This document shows, in pieces, positions 46,293 to 59,134 of a stretch of 64,000 bases of DNA. The DNA lies in contig JAJFZO010000777.1 in assembly GCA_021397835.1 (NCBI GenBank), positions 498,501 to 562,500 of the forward strand, in the 5' to 3' direction. Numbering within the stretch: position 1 is the first letter of the stretch; the number at the start of each line of letters is the position of its first letter. The notes beneath the pieces are model-generated. The model was not told the origin of the DNA. It saw only the letters and a program-made list of their open reading frames with translations, and searched no databases. The stretch is from Moringa oleifera (Eukaryota > Streptophyta > Magnoliopsida > Brassicales > Moringaceae). A program made the position numbers and the translations under genes.

Positions 46293-48285
46293 ATGGCTTT
46301 CTCTGCTTCGATCTCTCACTCTTCGCTCATTTTTCCTCCAAATGCATGGGTCAGTGACACGAAGCCTAACAAAAAGATATCTCCTCCTCAATCTCAACGC
46401 GCAACTACTTCCTCTGTTCTTCATGGCTCTCCTGTTTGCAGGTGTGTATGCATGTGTCTAAATGTATATACATATACAAGCATATCATCTTTGTCTGCTG
46501 TTATACAGTTTTCTAGATTCACTTCCCGTCTGGTTCCTGAAAACGTGGAAGAAATGAGAGGCTGAAAGGAAGTTTTGATTTCTAAATTTCTCAACATAAT
46601 TTGGACTTGGCATTTATAATTCGCAGTTAAAAGTAGCCATTTAGCGTTAGAGAGCTAACATTAATTCGTTGTTTCTAACATTTGTTTTCATGACCTTACA
46701 GATTTCCAAGTACTGATTTTCAATTTTTTTAATGGTTTACTTGGAAAATTCTCAACATTGACCTAAGTGTTCTTTTTATTATTATGAATGAGCTCTTCTT
46801 GCCTTTTACATCTAAAATCAATATGTCACTTGCATGAGTCTGCTTTTCTCGTTTTTGACTTATTTGAAATCAAGAAAAATTACTTTTCAAATTTCTGCAT
46901 AAGAAATGACAAGTTCAGTTACTAGTCCAAATAGTGAAAAGAGAGGTAACATCTAATACTCAAAAGGTTTTTTCTATATTTTCTCCCCCATGAAATCGAG
47001 TAGTTCCCTGTTGTATGACTTAGCAGCAGCATCCTCCTCATTGAGCTTGTATAGAATGCCATGTTCCTTTCCCCTGTTACAGTGCATTGGTCAACTTATA
47101 GCAATAGGTAATTCTGCAGCTACATATGTACTTTAGAAGTAGCAATCCAAAGTCTAAGGACTGTGTTATGCTTTTTTCTCAGATTTCAAACTAAGATTTC
47201 TGTTTATCAATTCACTATTGAAGATTTTACCTTTATGGTTTATGATTCAGAATCGGTTTTGCTTCCAACCGGGGAAGAAGAGAGTCATCAAACATCCGTA
47301 TCTTAGCTTCAGTTACAGGTTTGTTATCTTCTGTATTTTTCATCTGTTTGTTTGAACTCATGATCTTACTTTATAATTGATAACTAGAATATCATTCACT
47401 CTGTAGTTACCTTTCTTTCATATGTTTACAGATGTGCCTGTGGAAAAAGCCACGGAAAAAATTAACCTTCCAAAAGGTGACATGTGGTCCGTTCATAAGT
47501 TTGGTGGCACTTGTGTGGGAAGCTCCCAAAGAATAAAAAATGTTGCTGAAATCATTATTAGTGATGATTCAGAAATGAAGTTGATAGTTGTGTCAGCAAT
47601 GTCAAAGGTGACAGATATGATGTATGACCTCATTTATAAGGCACAATCACGGGATGATTCCTATGTATCTGCACTCGATGCGGTTTTTGAAAAGCACCAA
47701 TTGACAGCTCTTGATCTACTTGAAGGAGATGATCTTGCTAGTTTCTTGTCCCAGTTGCATCATGATGTTAATAACCTCAAAGCAATGCTTCGTGCAATAT
47801 ACATAGGTATCAATGTGATTTCTCTTTATCTATTTCTGCACTTGCATGCAAGTAGATTGATAAATGCCTGTTTAGTCATTTACATTTCTTCATGCATAAG
47901 GATATAATGTACCTGGTTCAGACCTATTATTTGTTGTGAATATATTTTGTAGCTTAGAGATTAACACCATGTTTAATTGTACTCTCTCTGTCCTTGCATC
48001 CTAGATGTGTGGATAAATGGCGTTTCTTATCCATTTGGAATGCTTTCTGTGTGATTAGAGATCTAAAACCCTGTTATGAGATCTGCTATGTGTTTGGCCT
48101 TAAATTTAATTAGTTAGATGAGGGCAATGGTAAACTGCATATCTTCCCTTATAATTATGGTCCTTGATTGAAAATTGGTGGCTCTCCAATCTGTTTATCT
48201 TTCAACCAAAGTTGTCTTTTCCTTTTTTCTTATATACAATGTGTGGAAAATTGACTTTACCAGTGTCTAATAAATCTTTGTTTTA

Positions 48286-48329
<44 letters not shown>

Positions 48330-51300
48330 GCCTTTTCCTATCATTCAGATATATTTTTCCTTTAAAGTTAGAAAATTTTCACTATGCACACTCATGGCTA
48401 TCTTTTCTGCAGCTGGTCATGCAACTGAGTCCTTTTCAGATTTTGTTGTTGGACATGGAGAAATGTGGTCTGCTCAGATGTTATCAGCTGTTGTTAGGAA
48501 GGTCTGGTGGTTATATACTCAATGTTTTAAGAGAGATTGACCACTTGTAGCCTTCCTAAGTTATATAACTGTTATTCTCTCTCTCTCTCCCCTCCCCTTT
48601 TTTTTGGGTGCAGAATGGGCTAGATTGCAAATGGATGGACACAAGGGATGTGCTTATTGTAAATCCTACCAGCTCTAATCAAGTGGATCCTGATTTCTTG
48701 GAATCTGAAAGGAGGTTGGGAAAATGGTTCTCAGTAAATCCATCTAAGATAATAATTGCCACTGGTTTCATAGCCAGTACACCTCAGAATATTCCTACAA
48801 CTTTGAAGAGGGATGGAAGTGATTTCTCTGCAGCTATAATGGGTGCTCTATTCAGAGCTCGCCAAGTCACTATTTGGACTGATGTTGATGGGGTATATAG
48901 TGCAGATCCCAGAAAAGGTTTGTGCTTAGTCTTGTTTGTGGTCATGCTGTGTTTGAAGGTTGATAGGCAAACGCTAGCATCTTTTGAAACTGCTGTATAT
49001 AATGGTGTACCTCTGCTAAAGATGTTCTCAATTTATGGTGAATACTTTGTTACAAATTTTAGGAGATCATAATTATGAGCTTTGGTTTTAACACTAAAGA
49101 GAAACTTCTGTGCAGTGAGTGAGGCTGTTATATTGAAAACCTTGTCCTATCAAGAGGCCTGGGAAATGGTAATCTTGACCCCTGCTCTCATGGTTGTTGT
49201 AGTTGCTCAATCTAGCTTTGTTATTGTTATGACATAAACTTCACGTGAATGCACAGTCGTACTTTGGGGCGAATGTTCTACACCCTCGTACGATCATCCC
49301 AGTGATGCAATTTGATATTCCAATTGTAATAAGAAATATATTCAATCTCCCTGCAACTGGGACGAAGATCTGTCGGCATGCTGTTGCTGAGACTGAAGAT
49401 GATTGGAGGGTGGACTCTCTTGTTAGAGGCTTTGCTACGATTGACAATTTGGCACTTGTAAATGTTGAGGGGTGAGCTGTTTCTTTGCAGTATCCGTGGG
49501 GAGTCTTGAAATTGTTGTGTTTAGTTATTTTTATAATTATTCTTCCTAGTTATTTTTATAAGTATTCTTCCCTTTTCAGATGAAAAAAAAAATTATTCAT
49601 TCCCTTTTTTTACGTTTAATTTGGCAGAACTGGAATGGCTGGTGTTCCTGGTACTGCTAGTGCCATTTTTGGTGCTGTAAAAGATGTTGGAGCTAATGTC
49701 ATTATGATATCCCAGGTGCATTCCTTATTTGGCTCTGTGAGTGGTAACCTTTTTTTTTAATTATCATGTGTTAATGCTAGGTGATTGGACGTTTATGTAG
49801 GCTAGTAGTGAGCATTCTGTGTGCTTTGCTGTGCCTGAGAAGGAAGTAAACGCTGTCGCTGAGGCTTTGCAATCTAGATTTCGTCAAGCTTTGGAGGCTG
49901 GACGTCTTTCTCAGGTGCTTTTTTTTTTTTTAATCTTATAATATTCTAAGACTTCATATTTTGACAATTAGATGAAACTATTAACATTTACAGTGTCTTT
50001 TAACTGCTGTTCTTTTCTGGTAATCCGATACGTGATAGTTTTATGGTAAATCTGTAGATAAGTCAGAAACCTCTAGATTTTAACCCATCTTCTCCCTCAC
50101 CTCTCTCTCCCACATATCTTCATTTCTCAATGTGCCCTCCACCCCTCCCAGATGTTAGGCACTTGTACAACAAAAAGTACAATAGGAAAAACAAATCCAA
50201 TGGTTAGCTTGTGTAAAAGTCAGCATGATTTTAAGAGTTATGGTTATTTTTGATCATACAACTAGGGCAAGTATCTCGGTGACCTGAAATTTAGGAACTA
50301 CTATAATGACTTGGAAGATTGTCCTCACACGACACATTTTTCTTTTATATTTAAACTAATTTCGTCTTTGAAAAAGATAAATCTTATCAAGGAAATTAGT
50401 TCTTGTATTAACTAGTGTTAATTGGTTTCTGTTCACATCCTAACTGTGTTTGTCTACTTGCAGCTTGGTTTCTATTTGGAGTTTGCTTGTATTTAATCAT
50501 GTAATCTTATATATTTTTACATCATCAATTTCCATTAATCTGTAATTTAATGACATCCTATTTGCCTACTTCAATAATTTTCTCAAAATAATCAGTTTTT
50601 CTCAGGTCGCAGTCATCCCTAATTGTAGTATCTTAGCAGCAGTTGGCCAGAAAATGGCAAGTACACCTGGAGTTAGTGCCACTCTTTTTGATGCTCTAGC
50701 AAAGGTAAAGAAAACTCATGTATGCTTGTAAGTAGTATGTTGATTAACTATTTTATCTTTCTGCTTTAAAGCTGCTTATTATTGTTGTTATTTCTTTTTC
50801 AAATTACAATGCAGGCTAATATTAATGTCCGTGCTATAGCTCAAGGTTGTTCTGAATACAATATTACCGTAGTTCTGAAGCGTGAAGATTGCATAAGGGC
50901 TTTAAGAGCAGTGCACTCAAGGTTTTATCATTCAAGGACCACAATATCAATGGGAATTATTGGACCTGGTTTGATTGGTGGAACTTTACTTGACCAGCTC
51001 AGGGATCAAGTAATCTCTTGAACACTATCTTGTGCAGTCATTGGCTACAATGTATTAGCTTTCCTGGAGTCCCTAATGTAGGATCTTTAAAAGAAAGGAC
51101 TTTTTTACTTGCTTGAACCTGTTTTTTGGCTTCTAAGATGTAGTTATTTATATAAAATGGCAGGTGGTTAATTTTAAAGAAAAAAAATAGAAAAGCAAGA
51201 AGATTTGGCAACAAGTTGGGTCTATGGACAGATGCATTACGGTCTGCAGGTTTTCAGTTGAGTGAGACCAAGGACATACAAAATGGACTTTGGTGGAATG

Positions 51301-54300
51301 GAGTTGTAGGCTGCATGGAATTTTTAAGACTATTCATTTTCCAAATTTGAGATTGTAAATTTATGAGGGAGGGTGAGATTGAAGTGGCTGTTATTCACCA
51401 AACGAAATAGGTTAGATGAATGGAGATGTCCATGTAGACTTTTCGATTGTAAAGTGTTACACTAAGATTATGTTTGGATGTGTTAAACAGTTACAAGGCT
51501 TGTGTGCTAGGTCACACATCAAGTGCTAGTTGCAAGGAACTATGTTAAAGATGAGTTCAGCAGAAATGAGAATATTGAATTGGTTTCGTGGTAACATTTG
51601 AGAAAAGTGGAGCTGAGATAAATACTGGATCTGTTCAAATGAGGATGCCCTAAATGGTCTGTTCATGTACAATTTTGGCATAGATATACACCGGTATCCA
51701 AAAATCTTTCATCTTGGTAGATGGCGAAAATAGGCCAAAGGTACACCAAATAACTGTGACTGAAGTTAAGGAAACTGATTGATACCATTAACCTGAACTA
51801 CTTCATGAATTTTAGTTGAATTGAGTTGAACAATCCATCATGATGGTTCCTTTACTATTTGAAAACTATGTCAACTATGAAAGCTCTTCTTTGTTTTCTG
51901 CTAAATATGTTGACTGATCAATGTTTCTAAGAAGGAGCTGTGGGCTTGGGAAGGGATACTAGCTTCCAAAGAGGTGTAAAGAGTCATTAGTTGAAGTCCT
52001 TTGTCTACTTTTTTGGGTACTTTGGAATGGGACAGAAGGGCCCTGAGGAGGTAGAACAACCTATAGCCTTGGTAAAAATAGGTGGCTAAACGTTTCAGAC
52101 TTTTGGTTCAGTCAGTCTTCTTTTTCTAACACAAAAGATCTCCTAGGTTGTTTTGGATTCTCTGTCTTGCACATGGGTGGCACCCACTTTGTGCTTTCTG
52201 AATATTTTTTCAAAGCAAAAAAAAAAAAAAAAAGTTATGACATTTCCTTTGGCAGGCTGCAGTCCTCAAGGAAGAATTTAACATTGATTTGCGAGTCATG
52301 GGGATCACTGGCTCAAGGAAAATGCTCTTGAGTGACATGTAAGAAAGCTTTCCCATGAAAGTATTAATGTTCCTACTGCTGTGGTATCATGCGCTGGAAC
52401 TATCATCCAGGGACAGCATGGTTGCTCTACTTTTCTTGTCTAAAATATGGGAGGGAACTTTTCCTCTCAAGTAGAAATTATGCGCTTGATCTTCTTTTCC
52501 CTTTTATTCCTTTTGTAGTTAGGGGCTTTGTTTGAGTTTAGTATTTAAGGATGTCAAGTATAAAGTATCATGATTGTATCTTTGAGCTTACCTCTATGAT
52601 TCTGATGCATGCTATGTTATTGCGATGATATCTTGTGCCACGCTGCACTGAATTGTTTACATTATTGGTTCTAATTGTCTCTTCAACAGTTGACATTGAA
52701 GGATGAAGGACTCATCAATGAAAAACTATAAAGGAGTAAAATAATATCCAAGATTGATGAGTTAAATTCAAAAGGCTTAGAAAGCATACATCTGTCTGAC
52801 ATTCTTTTCTTATTTGTTGTGATTTACATGCCATGGACAATAAAAGGTCACAGCTGCAGATGTAATCAAATTTCCATAAGAATGGTAAACAGTTGAAGTG
52901 TGAATATCTGAAGGACGAGACAACACTCTTACCTCAAAAATATTGATTTGGTTACCAAAGGTTTTTATTTAAGTTAGTCCTGGAATGTTGCTTATCACTG
53001 GGCACATAATAATTCATAGAGATTTTCAGACAGACTATTAATGATTCACAAATTTTGAGGATTTCAAGACTTGATTGAGAACTGAGATATTTGCTTGTGT
53101 TATTGTTTTCCCATCTTGCTGGATTTTGTTGTCATATTTTATCGATCAATCACTCTATACTGACCCATGTCAATCAGTCACTTTAGGATCAATATTATAT
53201 TATTATGAGACCTTGATTTGTTCAGCTCGTTTGGTAGGGCAATCGACTTGTCAAAATGGAGGGAACTTCTAAGAGACAAAGGAGAGGCAGCTAATATGGA
53301 CAAATTCACTCAACATGTCCATGGAAATCATTTCATTCCAAATACTGTTTTGGTTGATTGTACAGCCGACACTAGTGTTGCGAGCTGCTACCTTAATTGG
53401 CTACAGAAAGGAATCCATGTTATCACACCAAATAAAAAGGCAAATTCAGGACCACTTGATCAGGTAATATCATTTTCAATGATGATTTTGATGTTATAGA
53501 TAATGCTTATATATTCTGCAATAACTCTTTTCATGTGTTTTCCATCACAATGAAAATGCAGCTGTCACTTGAAACATGTAATTCATACTTCTAGAAATGT
53601 GAGATTACGTAGTCCATTTGGAATTTATTTATCTTGCAATCACTGTGAATGCAGGTGGACTGCAATGCAGAATGATTAAATTTGTTGATATTGATTTGTC
53701 CTAAGGATTTTAAGGGTGATTAATTGTTGAATGATTGGGGGGACAGAAATAATGAAATGCATCCACAAGGACAGGAACAAATAAATTGTCGAAAAAAGGC
53801 AGGATTTAGCAGTCAAAATGTCCTCATAATATATTTCTAAAGCTGATTTTTTATGTGCCTACAAAATCACAGACTTTAAGAAGCCAATACAAGCACTTGA
53901 AGGTAAAATAAGAATTGACTTAAAGAACAATCTTGCTAGTCTTTATATACGGTTCTGGATAAAATAGTCAATTTGAAGGATGGCCCAGGATAAGCAATGT
54001 TGCAAGCATGACAAATATTGAAGGAAGCCTTATTCGGGGATGTAGCAGGGCTAATTTGGATATCTATCCATAGTGAAGATCTCAAATTTTCACCTCTTAG
54101 AGGCTGTTGTTCTCAAATTCAGATCACCTTAAGTGATCTTGGTTTGTTTGTGATTTTTTTATTGGGATGATTTGGTCATCTCCTTGTATTATTTAGGATC
54201 CCATTAGTCAATCCACAGAGAAGAATCTTTATTTTTTCCACCTCTTAGGGCCACTTGGTTTTCAAATTCAGATCACCCTAGTGATCTTGGATCTCTGGTG

Positions 54301-57300
54301 ATCTCATTACTAGGGGTGATCTGATCACTGATATTAGCCTTATTTAGTGATCAAGATCCTCAGTTATCGGTGGGAATTCATGATAACTAAATATATACCG
54401 AAATTAACTTTGGTGTCACAAAAAAATCAATATAGCAATTATATTTATTTTTAGACTAATCAAAAAGTAATCTAAATCTGTTGTTCCATTTAAAATGCTA
54501 CTGGAACTATAACTCCTTTAAAATGCTTTAACTTTGGAATTCTTGTCATTGCTGCAAACCTAGATGTAAACTTCAATTCTTTCAGAAAAGGATTAAAAAA
54601 AAAAAAAGAAAAAAAAAGGTTATCGCATGAATAACGTTCAACAGAAAAAAAGGGGAAAAAAAAGAAAAGGGAAATGCATCCTGGTGAGATTGGTCATTAT
54701 CTTATACTAAGAGAATTGTGGTTCGTATATTGAAGATAAAGTGGTAAGGAGGGAAAATTGAAGAAAAGCATGAAATAAAAAGGAAACCTGGAATGTGAAA
54801 CATTAAATATAGTTAGTTTAGAACTATATTAAGAATAAAAATTTAAAGTAATTAAAAAAATGTTTCAACACGATGTTGACCTTAATTTTATTCTCAGATC
54901 ACTTTATCACGGTGATCTTTGATCACTTTCCTTTCTTTGAGGTGATCAAATCACCTCTTTGGAAGGCAATCTTTTCAGTGAACTCATTTAATATTTCTTG
55001 TATAAAGATCACTAAGTTATAAATAAACATAATGGTCTCATTAACTCTAGCTCATTGTGATCTTGATCAGATTATCCTGTGCAAAATGACCCCTTAAAGT
55101 TTAAATTTAAGATTTATTTCCCTATGGATTTTGAGTTCTGTTTGTATCTTACTATTATGTAGTAATACATTGTTGTACACATCAATGCTTTCATTGACCT
55201 AGAAGAGGATAAATCGTAAGGACTTTGTATAAATACTTGTTTTCCCTTTTATATCTTTGTCAACATCATCCTTGGTGCATTTTTGTGACATTATGTTTGT
55301 ATAAATATCAGTATTTAAAGCTGAGAGCTCTTCAAAGGAAATCCTACACGCATTACTTCTATGAAGCAACTGTTGGAGCTGGTCTTCCAATTATTAGCAC
55401 TTTACGGGGTCTACTTGAAACTGGGGATAAAATTTTACGCATTGAGGGTATTTTCAGGTATGTTTGTCTGAGATGGAGTAGAATATAAAATTGATCCATA
55501 GGTTTTCCAAGCATTTAATGATTCTGACTCATGGAAGTTCATTATATGCACTTTTTGTTGCTAACACCTTCCGTTCATTGTTTTTGTTGCAGTGGGACTC
55601 TGAGTTATCTTTTCAACAACTTTGTAGGCGATCGAACTTTCAGCGACGTTGTGGCAGAAGCAAAAGAAGCGGGTTATACTGAGCCAGATCCAAGGGATGA
55701 TCTATCTGGAACAGATGTTGCGAGAAAGGTACTGTATCCAAATCGTGGTTGATCATAACTGAGCATGAAAACTCAAAATGTTGCATTGAATTGCCGCACA
55801 TTCTGGTTTTGGTTTGGTGACTTAATCTTTCAGTTGTCAATTTATAGCGACTTTTGTATGCTGTGGAATTTATCACGAAACTTTCTTAATGTGTGTAAAA
55901 TTTTAGTTATTACTCTTCAATAGAAAAAGTTCCATTCTTTTCAATGAAAGTGATCCCATTTTTTCTTTCACCCTGGTTCAATCAAATTCCATGGCTGAGC
56001 TTAGCAAGCTTTCTCTTAGCTTTCTCTTATTGCCATTCAATAAACAGATGGTAGAAGGACCATGAAACAGATGTACAGATGTTATTTCTATATTATGCAT
56101 ATATGATGACCTTACTGAATGAAATAAGATCAAGCTTCTGAAGGATCTGTCATTCTCCAGGTAATAATTCTCGCTAGAGAATCTGGTCTGAAATTGGAAC
56201 TCTCTGATCTTCCTGTTCGAAGTCTTGTGCCAGAACCCTTGAGAGTAAGCATCTGATTTTGTTAGTGAGAAATTAGGTTGAAGAAAAAACTCTTAGTTAT
56301 CTAATATTATGATTGTTTACTTCAGGCTTGTGCATCTGCTGAGGATTTTATGCAGCAGTTACCACAATTTGATGGAGACTTGGCAAAGCAGAGACAGGAG
56401 GCTGAGAATGCAGGAGAAGTGAGTGTCTCTCAATCTCTGTAGTTACTGTAATGGTTTAGATTCCTCATTCAATCACTTGGTGGTCATAATTAGACTAGAG
56501 CCTCTGAAGATTACACTTGAACATTTGTGCTTTGCTTCTAGGGAGCATAAAAAAATGCTGAGAAGAGGAAAATTTGTTAAGGATAAAAAGTGGAAAGAAA
56601 AGGAAACAGAAAATGTTATTCTTTTCATCTAGGTGCTTGGTGGGGGAAACAGAAAGAAAAGGAAGTGATATCCTACCTTCCATTTTCTCTCCTCTCTTAC
56701 CTCTGTGTTCTCGTCAAACTTGAAGTGCCTCCTGCCACTGAGCTTCTGAAAGGGGTTGAGTTCTAATGAAACAGACACTTTTTCTTTATGCTACTCTAAC
56801 TCTGCTCCTGATGACCATTTGATTGTTAAAATTGGTGATAGGTTCTACTGACAAAGATAAGTTCCCACATGATTACAATGAAGCAATTCTGCTCCAAAAA
56901 TGTTGGTGGACATTGTGTGCTAATATCTGTTTTGTCAGCATGCATACACACATGCCTCTGTTTGTGTCTCTGCATGGAGTGATTTGATAACAAAAGTTAT
57001 TGTGGCCAACCCCTGGGTATCTGGATAAGCTATGACAAGTACAAGAACAAAAATAATCCTAAACATTTCTTGTAGGATTAGTTTGCTAGAAAGGTGGTCT
57101 ATGTTCCTTTATTATCTGCGTTGTGTCTATATTCAGTTTTCATAACTTTATCTGTTTGAAATCCTTTTGTGCTCTATCAGGTCTTGAGATACGTTGGGGT
57201 AGTCGATGCTATTAATGAAAAGGGAACTGTGGAGCTGCGAAGATACAAGAAAGATCATCCATTTGCCCAGCTTGCAGGTTCTGACAACATCATAGCTTTC

Positions 57301-57426
57301 ACCACAACGAGGTACAAAGAGCAACCTCTAATAGTCCGTGGCCCTGGTGCTGGGGCTCAAGTCACTGCTGGTGGAATTTTCAGTGACATTCTACGGCTTG
57401 CCTCCTATCTGGGCGCCCCATCCTAG
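46293..57426 (+). CDS. AKHSDH: Bifunctional aspartokinase/homoserine dehydrogenase, plastid-targeted
   Basis: Eighteen exons: 46293-46441, 47251-47318, 47432-47806, 48413-48501, 48614-48917, 49116-49168, 49257-49471, 49628-49715, 49801-49914, 50606-50704, 50815-51009, 52256-52338, 53226-53463, 55312-55457, 55593-55728, 56161-56244, 56326-56418, 57181-57426. All are GT-AG with consistent phases; product 924 aa, normal for plants. The Ser/Thr-rich basic N-terminus is a likely transit peptide. The aspartokinase domain starts at KFGGTCVGSSQRI (K95), followed by ANVLHPRTIIP and the tandem ACT regulatory region (GTGMAGVPGTASAIF, AQGCSEYNITVVL). The homoserine dehydrogenase part has the NAD(P)-binding GIIGPGLIGG (from ~565), VLVDCTAD, HVITPNKKANSGP and GAGLPIISTLRGLLETGD. 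It catalyses the first and third steps of Met/Thr/Ile synthesis in plastids and is threonine-inhibited in the family. Intron 11 (1.2 kb) and intron 13 (1.85 kb) are long. Confidence 0.96.
48288..48326. repeat. (TA)n microsatellite in AK-HSDH intron 3
   Basis: An uninterrupted TA dinucleotide run of 39 nt. A similar but shorter (AT)n tract occurs at 61840-61860. Likely length-polymorphic. Confidence 0.95.
54248..55093. mobile_element. MITE-like insertion in AK-HSDH intron 13, TTA flanks
   Basis: The left end is GGGCCACTTGGTTTTC and the right end, in reverse complement, is GGGGTCATTTTGCAC, with TTA at 54245-54247 and 55094-55096. Both ends carry repeated GATCAC/GTGATC strings just inside (caaattcagatcaccctagt; tcattgtgatcttgatcag). 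A diverged extra copy of the left end (TTAGAGGCTGTTGTTCTC, then AAATTCAGATCACCTTAAGT) starts at 54097, suggesting nested or tandem insertion. The interior includes A-rich runs and no ORF. The TTA flanks fit a PIF/Harbinger-type MITE; the termini are imperfect. Confidence 0.6.
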
Positions 57427-58997
57427 TCGAGTTAAATGCCTCCAGACACAAACCCCAGCCTTTCCAAAAGAAATTTGTTCTTGCAGGAGCCAGTTTTGTG
57501 TTTCTGTCTGCTGGCTCAATAGTGTGTTCAACTTGTAGTTGTGTATCACAGTTTTGTTGGTATGCTACTCAGTTATTTTTCCTTAAAATAAGTTTAATTT
57601 AGTAGGTTTAGAGTGGAATAGCATCAAATGAATTTTGTAGCTCATGGAAATGCAGGCACACCAAAAACTGTGGTTGATTGGGTACTGGCAATCTAGGACT
57701 TCTTTTCTGATAATAAGTCTGCTATTTACTCTTCCAGAAATAAGATTACTGAATATGTATAATCAATTCTGAACTGATCTTTTAAGATATCAAAGACATT
57801 TAAAGTTTATGATATGTTATAGGCAGCCAGTGAAGTATCACTGTTGGCCCTGAAAGTGCCTCTGTTTTTTTCCCTTCTTAAAAGCCTTGGTGGACAAACT
57901 TATCATTATGATCGATAATCATGTTATCTTTTCTTGATACCAAGGTAATTCAATCCGTGTGGTCTGTTTATTTATGAAGAACTGTAGTGGAGAAGAATTG
58001 AAGTGAGGATTAGATTTAAAACTTGGAACAATTGTGAAGCCGTTTTCTTTTTGAAATCAAAATAAATTGTTAAATTTACTTGTATCTTTTAAATAGATTT
58101 TTATATTTTTGATTTAAAAAAAGAGATGTATATTATAATAAATTTGGTAATTTTTAAAAAATTATAAATAAATATTATTTTAATAAAAATAATAATTTTT
58201 ATAATTTTAAACAAGTTTTTTTTTGGTTCATAAAGTGTAAAAAAAATAAAAAAATAATTTTATTTAACAATTAGAACTGAGAATTTCGATCCAAGAGAGA
58301 ACAAGGATTTGTCACTCTTATTATTCAAATTTCAAATCATATGAGATCCAAGAAATCTCATTTTAATTTTATAATAAAAATAAATAAAAAATAATATTTT
58401 ATTTTGATTTTCTATTCTTAATCAGTAAAAGTGCTAATAAATTGATTGATATGCAAAGAAATTCAACTACTTAATAATGTCTGTTGGGGTTAAACTCACT
58501 TAAATTATCAGAAAATCTTCCAATTGGATGCTTTTTTTTTTTTACTTCATTTCTCATGAATTGGCTTTGTTTAATAGCTAATTACCAAATATATGAAACA
58601 AATATCAAGTTAAGAGGATGTTATGTAATCCCAGCTTCAGCTTAATTCGTATGTAAATTGTCAAAATATATCATTTTTGGTATTAGAAATAAAAAAGAAA
58701 TAAATGGAACATGGTGGCGCCAAAATTAAATAAATATATATTTTGAAAAAAATGAAACATTAATTTTCATGAGTTGGAATCAATATTAAGAGCAGGAAAG
58801 GAGAGACTTTCATGCAATGATTTATATTTTAGATTGAGAAGAAGGAGAATCACAATACGATACTTGTTAGTAATAAATGTTCTTGATTTATTTCTGTTTC
58901 TTGGTTTTCAAGCTTAATCTTTTTTCCTGTTTGGAAATCAGAAATCCTTCTTAAACCCTACTACGTTTCTCCTTCCAATTTCATTCTGATTTTCCAG
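57427..58997. other. AK-HSDH 3' flank and spacer
   Basis: The first ~400 bp are the likely 3' UTR. The rest is AT-rich, with poly-A/T stretches at 58.0-58.5 kb. No ORF of note. It should also contain any missing 5' exon of the PHD/GNAT gene, but none was identified. Confidence 0.5.
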
Positions 58998-59134
58998 ATA
59001 TCCTCACTCTAGTTTTCTGGATTCTCCTTCTCTCGTGTACAATCTCAAATCTGCAGCAATTGTTCATGCTTCTGATAAGCTTGAAGTCGAACCAAAGTAT
59101 TGTCCGGAAGCCACTGTAGAGTACTGGCGTCTGC
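58998..59134 (+). pseudogene. Out-of-frame 5' coding segment of the PHD/GNAT gene
   Basis: An acceptor (gattttccag) ends at 58997. The next frame reads YPHSSFLDSPSLVYNLKSAA, later VEPKYCPEATVEYW, which looks like coding sequence and resembles the segment preceding the KAKKHLSxLGW-type block in IDM1-like proteins (from memory). This frame has no ATG and runs on out of register with the main ORF, closing at 59253. So it is joined to the PHD/GNAT frame only if a small indel lies around 59120-59170. Confidence 0.45.

Noticed and set aside
46079..46357. 92-codon ORF overlapping the AK-HSDH start
   Set aside because: It is in a different frame and begins with a non-ATG codon in the 5' leader; the family-consistent frame starts at 46293.
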